DNA from: Lathyrus oleraceus
Lineage: Eukaryota > Streptophyta > Magnoliopsida > Fabales > Fabaceae
Assembly: GCF_024323335.1 (NCBI RefSeq)
Contig: NC_066583.1
Span: forward strand, 16,272,665-16,336,664
Direction: 5' to 3'
Length of the DNA: 64,000 nucleotides
Shown one piece after another: positions 1 through 10,993 of the stretch. The notes beneath the pieces are model-generated. The model was not told where the DNA came from. It was given only the letters and a program-made list of their open reading frames with translations, and did no database searches. Numbering within the stretch: position 1 is the stretch's first letter; each line of letters opens with the position of its first letter. Made by a program: the position numbers and the translations under genes.

Positions 1-631
1 TGTAGACTGATGATCACATCTCATGGATCATGGATAAAGAGTTATCAAGTCTTAAACATAGGTATGAATATTAGGAGTAATATTTATACCGGATTGACCC
101 ACTATGAGAATACTATATAGAAAGTTATGCAAGGTGTCATAAGTTATTCTCATGGTGATAATAGTGTATTCCACTCTTCGACCTGAAACCACTATGGACC
201 CTAGATGTAGAGTCGAGTGCTTTATTGCTGATCCAACGTTGTCCGTAACTGGATAACCATAAAGACAGTTGATGGGTACTCCACAAAGCATGCTGAGGGA
301 CATGAGTGACCTAGATGGAATTTGCCCATCCTGCATAACAGGATAAATGTCTATGGGCCCAATATTGAACTGGACAAGGATGACACGGTCTATGCCTTGT
401 GTTCAATATAGACATAAGGGCAAAGGGGTAATTATACACATAAGTATTATCACATAAGGAATTGTCAGATCACATGACATTTTCGTGTCTTGGGTAGCAG
501 TGATGTGTTGCTAGATACCGCTCACTATTTTTTATGTTAAATGCGTGATTTAATATAATTGCCAACGTCACGAAAACCTACAGGGTCACACACAAAGGAC
601 GGATTGATGAGAGATAGAGTAACTAAGGAAT

Positions 632-720
632 ACCGTAAGGTACGGTGCCCTTAAGTGAATTATAGAACATCGTAAGGTACGGTGTACTTGAGTAGAATAC
701 GAAATATGGTAAGGTACCAT
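632..720 (+). promoter_or_regulatory. three palindromes at 37-bp spacing in copia U3
   Basis: ACCGTAAGGTACGGT (632-646), ATCGTAAGGTACGGT (669-683) and ATGGTAAGGTACCAT (706-720) each have 6-bp arms around AGG. The first and third are perfect but use different arm bases. The block ends about 90 bp upstream of the TATA box, so dimer-binding enhancer sites are a reasonable inference. The same block is at 7013-7101 in the right LTR. Confidence 0.7.
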
Positions 721-803
721 GGGCTTAAGTGATTTTGGGCATATTATAAGATATGGGCCAAAATACACTTAAGTGGGCCTTTTAGCTTGAAGCCCACACA
801 AGT

Positions 804-821
804 GGTTCTATAAATAGAACC
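804..821 (+). promoter_or_regulatory. TATA box of copia 5' LTR inside an inverted repeat
   Basis: TATAAATA at 809-816 lies within an 18-bp inverted repeat of two 8-bp arms (GGTTCTAT and ATAGAACC) around AA. It is conserved at 7185-7202 in the right LTR. Transcription would start shortly downstream, before the CT run. Confidence 0.75.
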
Positions 822-859
822 CTTGTGCAGAAGCATTCAGTGCGGTTGCATTATTTTCG

Positions 860-904
<45 letters not shown>

Positions 905-1164
905 AAAGCCTTCATTCGTACCAGCTAGCACTGAGATTGAAGGAACCCGTTTGTGTGGACTGAGTAGAGACGTTGTCATCGTTCAACGTTCGTGATCGCT
1001 TCGTGGATCTGCATCAAAGGTTTTGATCGTCACAAGAGATCTGCACCAAAGGTTTCAACCATCACAAGAGGTAAATATTCTATCACTGATCATGACCATT
1101 CGTAAGGATCTCTAAAGGAGAAAATTTTAATTTCCGCTGCGTTTTGGACCGCAATTCTCCTTCA

Positions 1165-1179
1165 GTGGTATTAGAGCCA
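1165..1179 (+). other. copia primer-binding site (tRNA-iMet type)
   Basis: GTGGTATTAGAGCCA follows the LTR end. It matches the plant copia PBS complementary to the 3' end of initiator tRNA-Met with one change (ATT for ATC). This fixes the 5' LTR boundary and the + orientation. Confidence 0.85.
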
Positions 1180-1710
1180 CTTACGAAACCATGAATCAGA
1201 TAGTTGTTTAATTTCTGTATTAATATGATTAAAAGACAGAATGAATCAATTAATTAAACGGGTAATAAAATTTGGCATCATGAGTGTATAAGTTGGATGA
1301 TTGATGTTGACTATGCTTCGGTACCGACATTAGTATGGTGAAGCAGCGATACATCGATCGTCCATAGGTTACGCAATTGAGACCGATCAGCTTATATATG
1401 ATATAAGTAATCCTAATGCAAAGTACGGTATATGTGATATACTGTTTTTGTTTCGTTCATTCAAACACTAAATGATTGTTTTCCTTTGAGCGATCAATGG
1501 TCATTTGCTTCGGAATCCGACATTAGTATGGTGAAGCAATGACCTGTTGATCAATCATACTGAATCAATGATCGAGGTGTGTTTGACGGTCTGAAATTGG
1601 TGCATTAGGGTTGGTGACGGCGCAAGGGTTGTGTCGTCAAGGAGTTATGAATTTAGGGTTTTGGAACAGGTCTGTAGACTGTTTCAAAGTTCTGTTATTT
1701 TGGATGCGTA

Positions 1711-1950
1711 ACGGTCGTAACAAGACGCGTGACGTTCGTAACAGACCCATGACGGTCGTAACAGACCCATGACGGTCGTAACATGGACGTGACGGTCGTC
1801 ACGTGCTTTGTGACGGTCGTCACACTCACAGATCCAAAATTATAGGCGTTTCTGTTTTGGCCCCATGACGGTCGTAACATATGCCTGTGACGATCGTAAC
1901 ATGCTTGTGACTTGTGACGGTCGTAACATGCTTGTGACGGTCGTCACACT
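1711..1950 (+). repeat. ten-copy TGACGGTCGT(A/C)AC array in copia leader
   Basis: About ten copies of a 13-bp motif lie here (near 1711, 1731, 1751, 1771, 1791, 1812, 1867, 1889, 1916 and 1935). The form GTGACGGTCGTCAC has 6-bp inverted arms around GT. A longer unit of about 125 bp, motif plus flank, is repeated once (1810 and 1933). The array lies downstream of the PBS, so it would be in the genomic RNA leader. Each unit contains TGACG, the core of plant TGA-bZIP sites; function is unknown. Confidence 0.8.
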
Positions 1951-2103
1951 CACAGGGTCAAAATTCTTGGGGTTTCTGTTTTGTGACTACGCAAGGGTTG
2001 TGTTCATGCAAAACAATGTCCATTTCAAATGAATTGTTCATTAAAATTTTGGACTGGGGCGCTGCCCCTCCAACCCCGCAAGGGCGCTGCCCCTTGACCC
2101 CGT

Positions 2104-2121
2104 CCGCTGATCGGTCAGCGG
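2104..2121 (+). other. stem-loop in copia leader
   Basis: CCGCTGA and TCAGCGG form a perfect 7-bp inverted repeat around a TCGG loop. It follows a GC-rich stretch (2054-2102) with a repeated GGGCGCTGCCCCT motif. Its place between PBS and gag suits a structured RNA leader, but no role is shown. Confidence 0.5.
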
Positions 2122-2401
2122 AACCCCCCGCTAACTCTGCGTAGTGTGATCGGTCGCCGAAATTTAATTTGGTTTTAATTAATTAAAGGAATTAAAAATT
2201 AATAATAATAATGTGATTGTTATTATTGCCTTGTTGTGAACAGTTATGGCCTTAGTCTTCCTTCATTTTGTTTTGGTTTTTAAATAGGACCTGTGTGTCG
2301 TGCCTCTCCTTTTGATCTCTTAATGTAACTTCTTTTCTCATCTCAAACCCTCGTATGTAAAACGAGTTTCTTCTGGAATGTAATGTTATAAAGAAAGAGA
2401 A

Positions 2402-3050
2402 GATTTCAATATCAAAGGAGGACAACCTTGAAGATCTTGCTTGGAGAAGCTTAGAGAAGAATTCAATATTAAAGGAGGACAACCTTGAAGATCTTGCTTG
2501 GAGAAGCTTAGATCGTTATTAGGTTAGCTTAGGTTCTCTCATTGGCTTGAGAGAACAATTGCACTAGGGGCCATAACTGTTTCATTGTGTATGTATGTTG
2601 ATGCATGTGTATGTATGTTGATGCATGTGAATATATGTTGATGCATGTGAGAGACGATTTATATGATAAATAAGCCGGTGAGATCAGAACAATTGCAATT
2701 CCCTCAAACTAAAATATTACGTTTATGCTTTCCAAGTCTTAGCACTCATCAAGACTAGTATCGGATAATGTAGGTTTCGCCAACGCGAGGTGCATGTTCT
2801 ATATTAGTAAGGTGCGATGGGATAATTGTAATATCCAACTGCTAAGACAATGGGTCAAACTTAACTAAGCAAATTATGAGAATATTATAAATGTTTGCTT
2901 TCCAAGTTTTAGCACTCATCAAGACTGGTATCGAATAATGTAGGTTTCGCCTACGCGAGGTGCATGTTTTGTATTAGTCAAGGTGCGATGTGATAATTGT
3001 AATATCCAACTGCTAAAACGATGAATCAAACTTAATTATAATTTTCTTGT
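2402..3050 (+). repeat. direct duplications in copia 5' UTR
   Basis: Three local duplications lie between PBS and gag. A unit of about 60 bp starting TTCAATAT is repeated (2406 and 2462). A 20-bp ATGTATGTTGATGCATGTG-like unit is repeated three times (2588-2650). A block of about 180 bp starting TGCTTTCCAAGT is repeated with few changes (2727-2870 and 2897-3040). I see no gene in 1180-3377. Confidence 0.75.
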
Positions 3051-3377
3051 ATATGTTTAGAAGCAAGAGTTGGGAATGATCCATATGATGGATTGGAATA
3101 AGGAGTTATTCACCCAACTGAAATTTTTGAGAGTTGTATGAGATACAATTGGAAGAGTTCCTACCTAAATAACCTAGTTTTGTGTAATCCGCCTACGCGG
3201 ACTTAGAACGAAGTGAAATATGGATCTCGACCCACTAGAAAATCTTCCAACGGGATTTTCCGAATCAAATGATGAGGGTCATTTGTTTTGAGTAAAATAG
3301 TGGGAGCATATTTGATTAAAGGCCTAATTAAATATGTCAATGATACTTATATTTTCTTAATCCTTATGTAGATAACC

Positions 3378-4205
3378 ATGACAGCAAACACCTCTAACAA
3401 CATCTTGCGATCAATCCTTGACAAGGAAAAATTGTCTGGGACAAATTTTCTGGATTGGCACCGAAACCTGAGGATTGTCCTCAAACATGATAAAAAGCTG
3501 TATGTCTTGGAGACACCTGTTCCTGAAGAGGAACCTCCTAGTTCTGCACCTAAGGCAGAAAGAGATGCTTATAAGAAGCACGTCGATGATGCCAATGAAA
3601 CTGCTTGTCTCATGCTGGCTACCATGAACTCAGAATTGCAAAAGCAACATGAGAACATGTCAGCGTTCGATATGATCGAACACCTGAAGCTGCTCTATCA
3701 AGAGCAAGCAAGGCATGAGAGGTTTGAAGTTTCAAAAGCCCTTTTCCAAAGCAAGTTAGCTGAGGGAGCCCCTGTAGGTCCCCATGTACTCAAGATGATT
3801 GGGTATGTGGAAAACCTTGAGAGATTGGGTTTTCCCCTCGAAAAGGAACTTGCGACTGATTTGATCTTGCAATCGTTGCCAGATAGTTTCAGTCAATTTA
3901 TCCTAAATTTCAATATGATTGATATGGACAAATCTCTTCCTGAACTGCTCGCTATGTTAAGAACTGCCGAGCAGAATCTGAAGTCAAAAGGGAAGTCCAT
4001 TCTGATGATCGGAAATGGAAAGAGACAGAACAAAAGGCCCACTAAGCAGGGTGATAAAGGGAAAGGCAAGGAAGTTGCCAAACCCAAACCCACCGTTGCT
4101 GCTTTAAAGCCTAGTGGAGGCATAACAAAAGAAGGCACCTGCTTCCATTGCGGTAAGACCGGACACTGGAAGAGGAATACCTGGAAGATAAGAAGAATGG
4201 AGTAG
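3378..4205 (+). pseudogene. copia gag, zinc knuckle damaged
   Basis: The reading frame gives 275 residues starting MTANTSNNILRS and resembles the gag of plant copia elements (UBN2-type): the N-terminal region has the G-x-N-F-x-D-W motif (LSGTNFLDWHRNL), and the helical region carries the charged repeats usual for capsid. Gag packages the genomic RNA into virus-like particles. Residues about 256-269 start as a CCHC zinc knuckle (CFHCGKTGHW) but the last Cys is absent. The sequence then leaves the expected frame and stops, because the protease motif is in another frame 65 bases downstream. A small deletion at about 4176 would explain both the missing Cys and the frameshift. Confidence 0.85.
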
Positions 4206-4242
4206 AGACTTCAACTTCAGGTATTTTTGTTATTAAATAAAT

Positions 4243-4671
4243 TTATCTACTTCTGCATCATGGGTATTAGATACTGGATGCGGTTCTCACATTTGTACAA
4301 ATGTGCAGGGGCTGAAAAGGAGTAGAGATTTGGCAAAAGGTGAAGTTGACCTACGAGTTGGCAATGGAGCAAAGGTTGCTACTTTAGTCGTAGGATCTTA
4401 TGTATTGACTTTACCTAGTGGTTTTATAATTCAGTTAGAGAACTGTTATTATTTACCTGCAATTAGCAGGAATATTAATTCCATTTCTTGTTTGGACAAG
4501 TTTGGTTTTTCATTTATAATAAAGAACAATTGTTGCTCAATTTATTTGAATGATATATTCTATGCTACTGCACAAATGAGCAATGGACTACATGTCTTTG
4601 ATCTCGAAATGCCTATTAATAACATTAATACTAAAAGGGTGAAACCTAACGAGTTAAAACCAACTAGATAA
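4243..4671 (+). pseudogene. copia protease start and GAG-pre-integrase fragment
   Basis: The frame contains SWVLDTGCGSH, the aspartic protease active site (DTG, Asp codon 4270-4272), followed by a region ending in NSISCLDKFGFSF and YLNDIFYATA that resembles the GAG-pre-integrase domain. Only the protease N-terminal part is convincing. The frame differs from gag and ends at a stop at 4669-4671. Immediately after it the sequence jumps into the integrase core, so the HHCC zinc finger and the first catalytic Asp of integrase are missing. Confidence 0.75.
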
Positions 4672-5275
4672 GAATATTAAAACTCTTCGATCAGATCGAG
4701 GTGGTGAGTATTTAAGCCTAGAGTTTGATGACCATCTGAAAGAGTGTGGGATCCTATCCCAATTTACTCCTCCTGGAACACCCCAATGGAATGGTGTATC
4801 TGAGAGAAGAAGTCGAACCCTGTTAGACATGGTACGATCCATGATGAGTCACGCCGATCTTCCAAACTCCTTTTGGGGACATACACTATTGACAGCAGCT
4901 TACACACTTAACCATGTTCCATCCAAAAAGGTTGAGAAGACACCATATGAGATATGGAGTGGTAAGAAACCACATATGTCTTACATAAAGATTTGGGGTT
5001 GCGAGGTTTATGTGAAACGACAAATTTCAACTAAGCTTGAGCCCAAATCTGACAAATGCTTATTTGTGGGGTATCCTAAAGAAACAATAGGGTATTACTT
5101 CTACAATCCTTCTGAGGGCAAAGTGTTTGTCACTCGAACTGGAGTTTTCCTAGAAAATAATTTTATTTCCAAAGGAACCAGTGGGAGGAAAGTAGAGCTT
5201 GAAGAAATTCAAGAATCACAAAGCATCGACACACCTATGGAAGAATTGGAGCAGGAAACACAAGTAGTTGTGTAA
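4672..5275 (+). pseudogene. copia integrase core fragment
   Basis: Translation gives IKTLRSDRGGEYLS, which carries the second catalytic Asp of a copia integrase, then TPPGTPQWNGVSERR with the catalytic Glu, then the usual tail (SFWGHTLLTAAYTLN, KTPYEIWSGKKP, KCLFVGYPKETIGYYFY). The first Asp of the DDE triad and the zinc finger are deleted, so integration activity is impossible. The frame stops at 5273-5275, in the variable linker before RT. Confidence 0.85.
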
Positions 5276-5344
5276 GAGCAACCTGCTCAAGTAGAACAAG
5301 ACCAGCGTAGGTCAGGCAGGATACGTCACCTACCTGAGATATAT

Positions 5345-5715
5345 GGATATCTGATCAAGGTGATGTATTACTCAATGAATCTTTGTTTTGATGAAACAGT
5401 AAAACAATATGGATTCATCAAGAACGAAGATGAGCCTTGTGTCTACAAGAAGGTTAGTGGGAACATGATCATATTCCTGGTATTATATGTAGATGACATA
5501 TTACTTATTGGAAACGATATCCCTACCCTGCAACAAGTAAAGTCTTGGGTAGGGAAATGCTTTTCTACGAAGGACCTAGGTGAAGCAGCCTATATATATT
5601 AGGAATTAGAATCTATAGAGATAGATCATAAAATGCTTGGCCTAAGTCAGAGTACATAGACAAGGTGCTGAGACGCTTTAATATGAATGATTCCAATGGT
5701 TATGTGTTTTGCTGA
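5345..5715 (+). pseudogene. copia reverse transcriptase fragment
   Basis: The readable part (5360-5602) includes the fingers/palm stretch YGFIKNEDEPCVYKK and the catalytic box LYVDDILLIGND with both Asp residues. The front half of RT expected after the RIRHLPEIYGY linker is missing, and the domain after KDLGEAAYIY is interrupted by stops. Another deletion near 5698-5710 joins RT tail residues directly to the RNase H region. Confidence 0.85.
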
Positions 5716-6123
5716 AATGGTGGCGCTGTGAGCTTGAAAAGTTCAAAGCAAGATACAGTTGCTGATTCTACAACCGAGGCCGAGTATATTGCTGCCTCAA
5801 ATGCAGAAAAGGGAGTTGTTTGGATCAAAAAGTTCATTAGTGAACTTGGCATAGTCCCTAGCATTGTGGATCCCATTGGTCTCTATTATGATAACAATGG
5901 TGCTATCGCACAAGCTAAGGAGCCTAGATCTCACCGACGATCCAAACACATACTCAGGCGTTATCATCTCATTCGAGAGATAATAGATAAAGGAGATGTG
6001 AAAATATGTAAAGTACCTACACTTGACAATATAGCTGACCCACTGACAAAGCCTCTTGCGCAGCAGAAGCATGATGGCCATACTAGATCAATGGGCATAC
6101 GGGGTATGCCTGATTGGCTCTAG
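5716..6123 (+). pseudogene. copia RNase H C-terminal fragment
   Basis: The 131-residue frame contains SLKSSKQDTVADSTTEAEYIA, DNNGAIAQAKEP, RSKHILRRYHLIREII and DNIADPLTKPL, the standard C-terminal half of copia RNase H, which removes the RNA strand after reverse transcription. The N-terminal catalytic Asp region is absent because of the deletion just upstream. The pol product ends at 6121-6123, a few bases before the polypurine tract. Confidence 0.85.
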
Positions 6124-6137
6124 TGCTAGTGGGAGAT
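6124..6137 (+). other. copia polypurine tract
   Basis: AGTGGGAG(AT) lies directly before the TGTTGG start of the right LTR. This is the usual plus-strand primer of plant copia elements and fixes the LTR start at 6138. Confidence 0.8.
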
Positions 6138-7523
6138 TGTTGGTGTAAGCCCTAGAGGCCAATACATTTTGGTACTTGTATCGAATTATTTATTAATAAT
6201 AAAAGGCATTCTCTTTATTATGGTTGATTAATAAAGTCCCTGGAATAGATAGTCCGTTTAATGTATTAAGTGTGACTTAATCATGAGAACACATTAAACA
6301 TAAGGACACTATTCCTAAAGTATCCGTAGTCGAGCTTTAGTGTGAAGTGGGATAACATTAAAGCATTAAGACTATTATGTTTGTAGACTGATGATCACAT
6401 CTCATGGATCATGGATAAAGAGTTATCAAGTCTTAAACATAGGTATGAATATTAGGAGTAATATTTATACCGGATTGACCCACTATGAGAATACTATATA
6501 GAAAGTTATGCAAGGTGTCATAAGTTATTCTCATGGTGATAATAGTGTATTCCATTCTTCGACCTGAAACCACTATGGACCCTAGATGTAGAGTCGAGTG
6601 CTTTATTGCTGATCCAACGTTGTCCGTAACTGGATAACCATAAAGACAGTTGATGGGTACTCCACAAAGCTTGCTGAGGGACATGAGTGACCTAGATGGA
6701 ATTTGCCCATCCTGCATAACAGGATAAATGTCTATGGGCCCAATATTGAACTGGACAAGGATGACACGGTCTATGCCTTGTGTTCAATATAGACATAAGG
6801 GCAAAGGGGTAATTATACACATAAGTATTATCACATAAGGAATTGTCAGATCACATGACATTTTCGTGTCTTGGGTAGCAGTGATGTATTGCTAGATACC
6901 GCTCACTGTTTATTATGTTAAATGCGTGATTTAATATAATTGTCAACGTCACGAAAACCTACAGGGTCACACACAAAGGACGGATTGATGAGAGATAGAG
7001 TAACTAAGGAATACCGTAAGGTACGGTGCCCTTAAGTGAATTATAGAACATCGTAAGGTACGGTGTACTTGAGTAGAATACGAAATATGGTAAGGTACCA
7101 TGGGCTTAAGTGATTTTGGGCATATTATAAGATATGGGCCAAAATACACTTAAGTGGGCCTTTTAGCTTGAAGCCCACACAAGTGGTTCTATAAATAGAA
7201 CCCGTGTGCAGAAGCATTCAGTGCGGTTGCATTATTTTCGTTTTCTCTCTCTCTCTCTCACTCAAAGCCTACATTCGTACCAACTAGCACTGAGATTGAA
7301 GGAACCCGTTCGTGTGGACTGAGTAGAGACGTTGTCATCGTTCAACGTTCGTGATCGCTTCGTGGATCTGCATCAAAGGTTTTGATCGTCACAAGAGATC
7401 TGCACCAAAGGTTTCAACCATCACAAGAGGTAAATATTCTATCACTGATCATGACCACTCGTAAGGATCTCTAAAGGAGAAAATTTTAATTTCCGCTGCG
7501 TTTTGGACCGCAATTCTCCTTCA
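6138..7523 (+). repeat. copia 3' LTR, complete (1386 bp)
   Basis: It begins TGTTGGTGTAAGCC and ends CTCCTTCA. It holds the same U3 palindrome block (7013-7101), TATA inverted repeat (7185-7202) and a short CT run as the left LTR. After 7523 the sequence is Ogre LTR, matching 19744 leftward to rightward. Confidence 0.95.
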
Positions 7524-8789
7524 CTGAGGCCGGTCAATAAAACTATAGGCAAATAAACACAAGTTAGAGATCATGACCAGTAAGCCAAGCTCCTACAACT
7601 TGCCATGCCAAAAGAAAAGAAGGATGACCTTGTATGGATTTTAGGTTTTTCGCTTGACCAAGAAGCAACCTCTCTTGAACACAAAGCAATTCACTTGATA
7701 TTTGATCAAGTTGAATTTGATTTGGATCAAAGAAGGTTAAGCCTCTCATATGTCAAGGCTAACCACAAATCATTAACTCATTGGTCAAATGAAAAAGATG
7801 AAGAAAGGAGATGAAGATGGAATGTACAAAATGAAAATTCAAATGACATAACCAAAACACAATGATCAAATGTGAATGGAATCATCATCAATCAATGGTA
7901 AACAAAAGTGAAATGAAGATTAGAAGCCAAGAAAGGTCAAACATATTTTTGGTATTTTTTGGAATTAAAATAATACATGAAATAAAATGAACAAATTAAG
8001 GTCAAACTTCAAATCCAATTCAAATCAACTTGGATAAGTCCAATTGGATCATCATAAGTCAAACATGGTCAAACAAGGTTTGAAAAATTTTATCAACATT
8101 TTTTGAAAACAAAAACTAATTTTAAACAATTAAAAAATGAAGAAAAATAACATAATTGGACTAAAATCTCAAATAAATCTCAAATCAACTAAGAAATTGA
8201 TGAAATTATTTTTCATAGACTTATCATCATCCAAAGATGTTAAGAAAATATTTTTGGCATTTTTGAATATCTAAAAGTATTTAAAATGAATTAAAAACAA
8301 TTAAAAACAAAATAATTCACAAAAAATATTAAATGGAATCACAAAAATAATTAAAAATCATATTATGAAACTAGAATTTAAGAGAAAATTTTTGCAATCG
8401 GTCCCATATTTTTGTCATTCCAAATAAAGAAGTTATGAATTTTTGAAAATAAAAAGAATTAAAGAAAATAAAACAGAAATTAATAAAAGCTGGAAAATCC
8501 ACAGCGCTTGGATCAGGATTCATTAATTGATGTGGCTGATCCAAGGGACATGAGGCGCGCGCGTATGGTGATCATGAGTCAACATCATCACACCACGCAT
8601 TAAAAAGAGTCAAACGAAAGCATGGCTAGGATTAAAGCATATCACTTGGATCCAATGGCCAAAGAGCTTCCACGTAAGGGACGGTGGTGGAAACTACCGT
8701 CTTCTCCGGCGAGCTCACTAAATCCGGCCACCAGTTGCAGGTTTTGCAACCTCAACCAAAACAAACGATCCTTATACCAAATTAAAGTT

Positions 8790-8809
8790 GGGGTGATGTA
8801 CATCACCCC
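8790..8809. promoter_or_regulatory. 20-bp perfect palindrome in Ogre B 3' LTR
   Basis: GGGGTGATGTACATCACCCC is its own reverse complement. It lies about 450 bp downstream of the TATA box (minus strand), inside the transcribed part of the LTR. The same site occurs in the other Ogre LTRs here (21010-21029; 31051 and 31116). Confidence 0.75.
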
Positions 8810-9248
8810 TGTAACGTTTGATTTTGCTCAAGATCCCTATGAAAGGAGAAATCTGAGGTTGAAAATCTAGGTGTTCAATCTGAAGTTCAACAATTCATAA
8901 AATTAAAGTCATCATTGGCTTGCCTCTCACACGAGGACTTCAGAAAACTAAACCAACACAAACAATGCACAATATATAGTGAGATTCGAAGCAAAACAGT
9001 TGAGCTGCAAACCTTTGAAGTGCAGCTTTGATGAGCACGATCCAACCAATCTCTTACTTACAGTTTGATCTTGATGTATGATATGAGAGCTAGGCTTAGG
9101 AATTAGTATTGAAAATCAACTGATGTTGTTGAAAATCAAACTTGAAAAAGAGAAGTGAAAATTCAAATTCCTTTGGTGAGAGGTTAGGATTCAATTCCAG
9201 CAGGGTTTCAGGCGCCTTCAGGTTGAGAATTGAATAAAGTGATCATGT

Positions 9249-9332
9249 TATTTATAGCTGAGCTCCAAGGTAAGGTGGAAAGGAACTCGTGTGCATGAGA
9301 ATTGGATCCTCCATGCATGGGCATGTACAGGC
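9249..9332 (-). promoter_or_regulatory. Core promoter of Ogre B 3' LTR
   Basis: On the minus strand a TATAAATA box (9249-9256) follows GCCTGTACATGC (9321-9332) by about 65 bp. That upstream site is a one-mismatch version of a 12-bp palindrome GCCTGTACAGGC found at the same distance in other Ogre LTRs. Confidence 0.65.
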
Positions 9333-10993
9333 GCATGTGAGGCCCAAAAGCTAATGGTTTTGCAAGCTGAAATGATTTGAAGCAAGTTTGGACGTGCAGA
9401 TTGAATAGCATTAGCTTGTGCATGAAGGTTTCATGTGAATTCCATATTTGTACCTAAATGTTCCCTTCTTTGAAAATCATACATAGCAAATCCAAACATA
9501 GGCATGTGAGTAATGGTTGGAAAGGTCTTGACATAAGGAACAAAATATATGTTGGACAAAAATCCATTTGGAGTTTGGAAAATTGTGAAATTTGGCCATG
9601 AAGTTCAAGGTACAAAACATGTATTTGGAAAATTTGCCAAAAAGGACCAACTTCGAGCCCTTCTGTTTAATTTATACAAGCATTAAATGGAAAAACCTCC
9701 AACATAAAAGTTGTAGATCTTTTCAAGAAAATAAATTTTGACTTATATTTTGCATCATTTGGATTTTTAATGAGAAATTTATAGGCACTTGAAGTTGGAC
9801 TTTTTCAAGATTCAATGGCTTTGGTCCAAAGTTACCTATAATGTTTTGTATTATCACATGTGTTTATTTTAGGATTATGAAATTTTGTCAAACATAAAAA
9901 TTGAAGTAGACATCTTATACTTTCCAATTCACTTGGTCTCACCTCAAAATCATAAAAAATGAAGGAATTAGATCCTTGGGAAGTTGACCCAAAATTAGGG
10001 TTTCAGTCAAATTGACCTATAATGTTTTGAAATGAATGATGACCTTCCAAGTTTCAAATTAATTTTTGATGAACAGGAAAGTTGTTCATACTATTACTAA
10101 TAACATGTGTTCTCTTGGGGTCATCTTCATTTGATAAACACATCAAAAGTTAGGTCTCAGTGGATTTCAAAATAGTTAGATGATTTGACTAGTCAACTTC
10201 TCAAGTCCAAACTTCAAATCTTGATGAATGAATGATTTAGGATACTCACATAGGCTCATATATGCATAAAATGATGAATGAAAGAACTTCCCTTGATTGA
10301 ATTTGACCATAGGTTGAGGTTGCTTCATGAGCAAGGCACAATCAATGCATAGTTGAATTAGGGTTTCCTTGGGAAGCAATTCTCAAACCCTTTGGTTTAT
10401 CTTGATCAAATTGACAAATTGAGATACTTGGGAGACATATGTGATGATTGAGAGCTTTGGGGACCATTTTCATACTTGCTTTCATCTCCATCTAGCCATT
10501 TCATTGAGCATAGTGGCCTCCTAGGAGCCTTGGATCACATGACTGCTTAAGCTTCAAAACAAAACAAGTTATTGACATATTTTTGTGCTTTTGGTTAGTA
10601 AACAAAATAAGAAAAGAAATAATATACAATTCAAGAATGCTTGGTGGTCTCAAACCAACTCACACAAGTCCCAACCCAAGGGTAAAGAACCAAGATGCTA
10701 TGATCCTTGAGGCAAATGCAATGAGCAATGTTATGATGCCATGAGGGATCTTAGGGTCAAAATTAGGGTCTTATAGATGCCCCTATTTAAGGTCATTCTA
10801 GCCGGAGATATGAAGGTTAAAATCTTCATCTCGACGAGGTAGAATGGGCTTAAATAATAACAAAGAGACGAATTTTGGTCCCTAAGAGACCTCATGATGC
10901 AGATGTATGCATGCAAAAAGTTAATACTTTATGGGTGAATATGGCCACAAAGAAAAAAAGAAATCAGGAGAAACTGAAAATCCACGGGAGTAA

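Larger units (their letters stand above)
1..1164 (+). repeat. copia 5' LTR (3' part only)
   Basis: Position 1 corresponds to 6381 in the right LTR, so about 243 bases of the LTR lie outside the window. It ends ...CTCCTTCA directly before the PBS. It contains three 37-bp-spaced palindromes in U3, a TATA box, and a CT dinucleotide run at 863-901 that is about 22 bases longer than in the partner LTR. Confidence 0.95.
1..7523 (+). mobile_element. Ty1/copia LTR retrotransposon, internally deleted, 5' LTR cut by window start
   Basis: The two LTRs match at a fixed offset of 6381 bases over their shared part. Between them lie a Met-initiator-type primer-binding site, a 2.2-kb repeat-rich leader, a gag ORF, and fragments of protease, integrase, reverse transcriptase and RNase H in the copia order, followed by a polypurine tract. 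The pol remnants cover only about 1.9 kb, much less than an intact copia pol, and the parts missing are the integrase zinc finger with its first catalytic Asp, the front half of RT, and the RT-RNase H linker. The LTRs differ at only about 11 sites in 1.14 kb by eye plus a CT-repeat length change, so insertion is recent. The element interrupts the 3' LTR of Ogre B; the right flank begins CTGAG. The copia lineage (Tork or Angela group) was not resolved. Confidence 0.93.
7524..10775 (-). repeat. 3' LTR of Ogre B (part right of the copia insertion)
   Basis: It starts on the minus strand at 10775 with TATAAGACCC, one C-to-T change from the usual TGTAAGACCC. It runs to the copia insertion, aligning with 22995-19744 of the other B LTR. 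The remaining 1.6 kb lies left of the window. By eye it is closer to the LTR of Ogre A (about 7%) than to its supposed partner (about 15%). It includes a 20-bp perfect palindrome at 8790-8809 and a TATA box at 9250-9256. Confidence 0.88.

Noticed and set aside
52..336. Open frame on the minus strand of the copia LTR, repeated at 6433-6717
   Set aside because: It occurs twice only because the LTR is repeated; no domain is recognisable and it lies in U3.
7605..7814. Possible small gene right of the copia insertion
   Set aside because: The stretch is B's 3' LTR, matched by 19800-20000 and by A's LTR where the frame is not kept.
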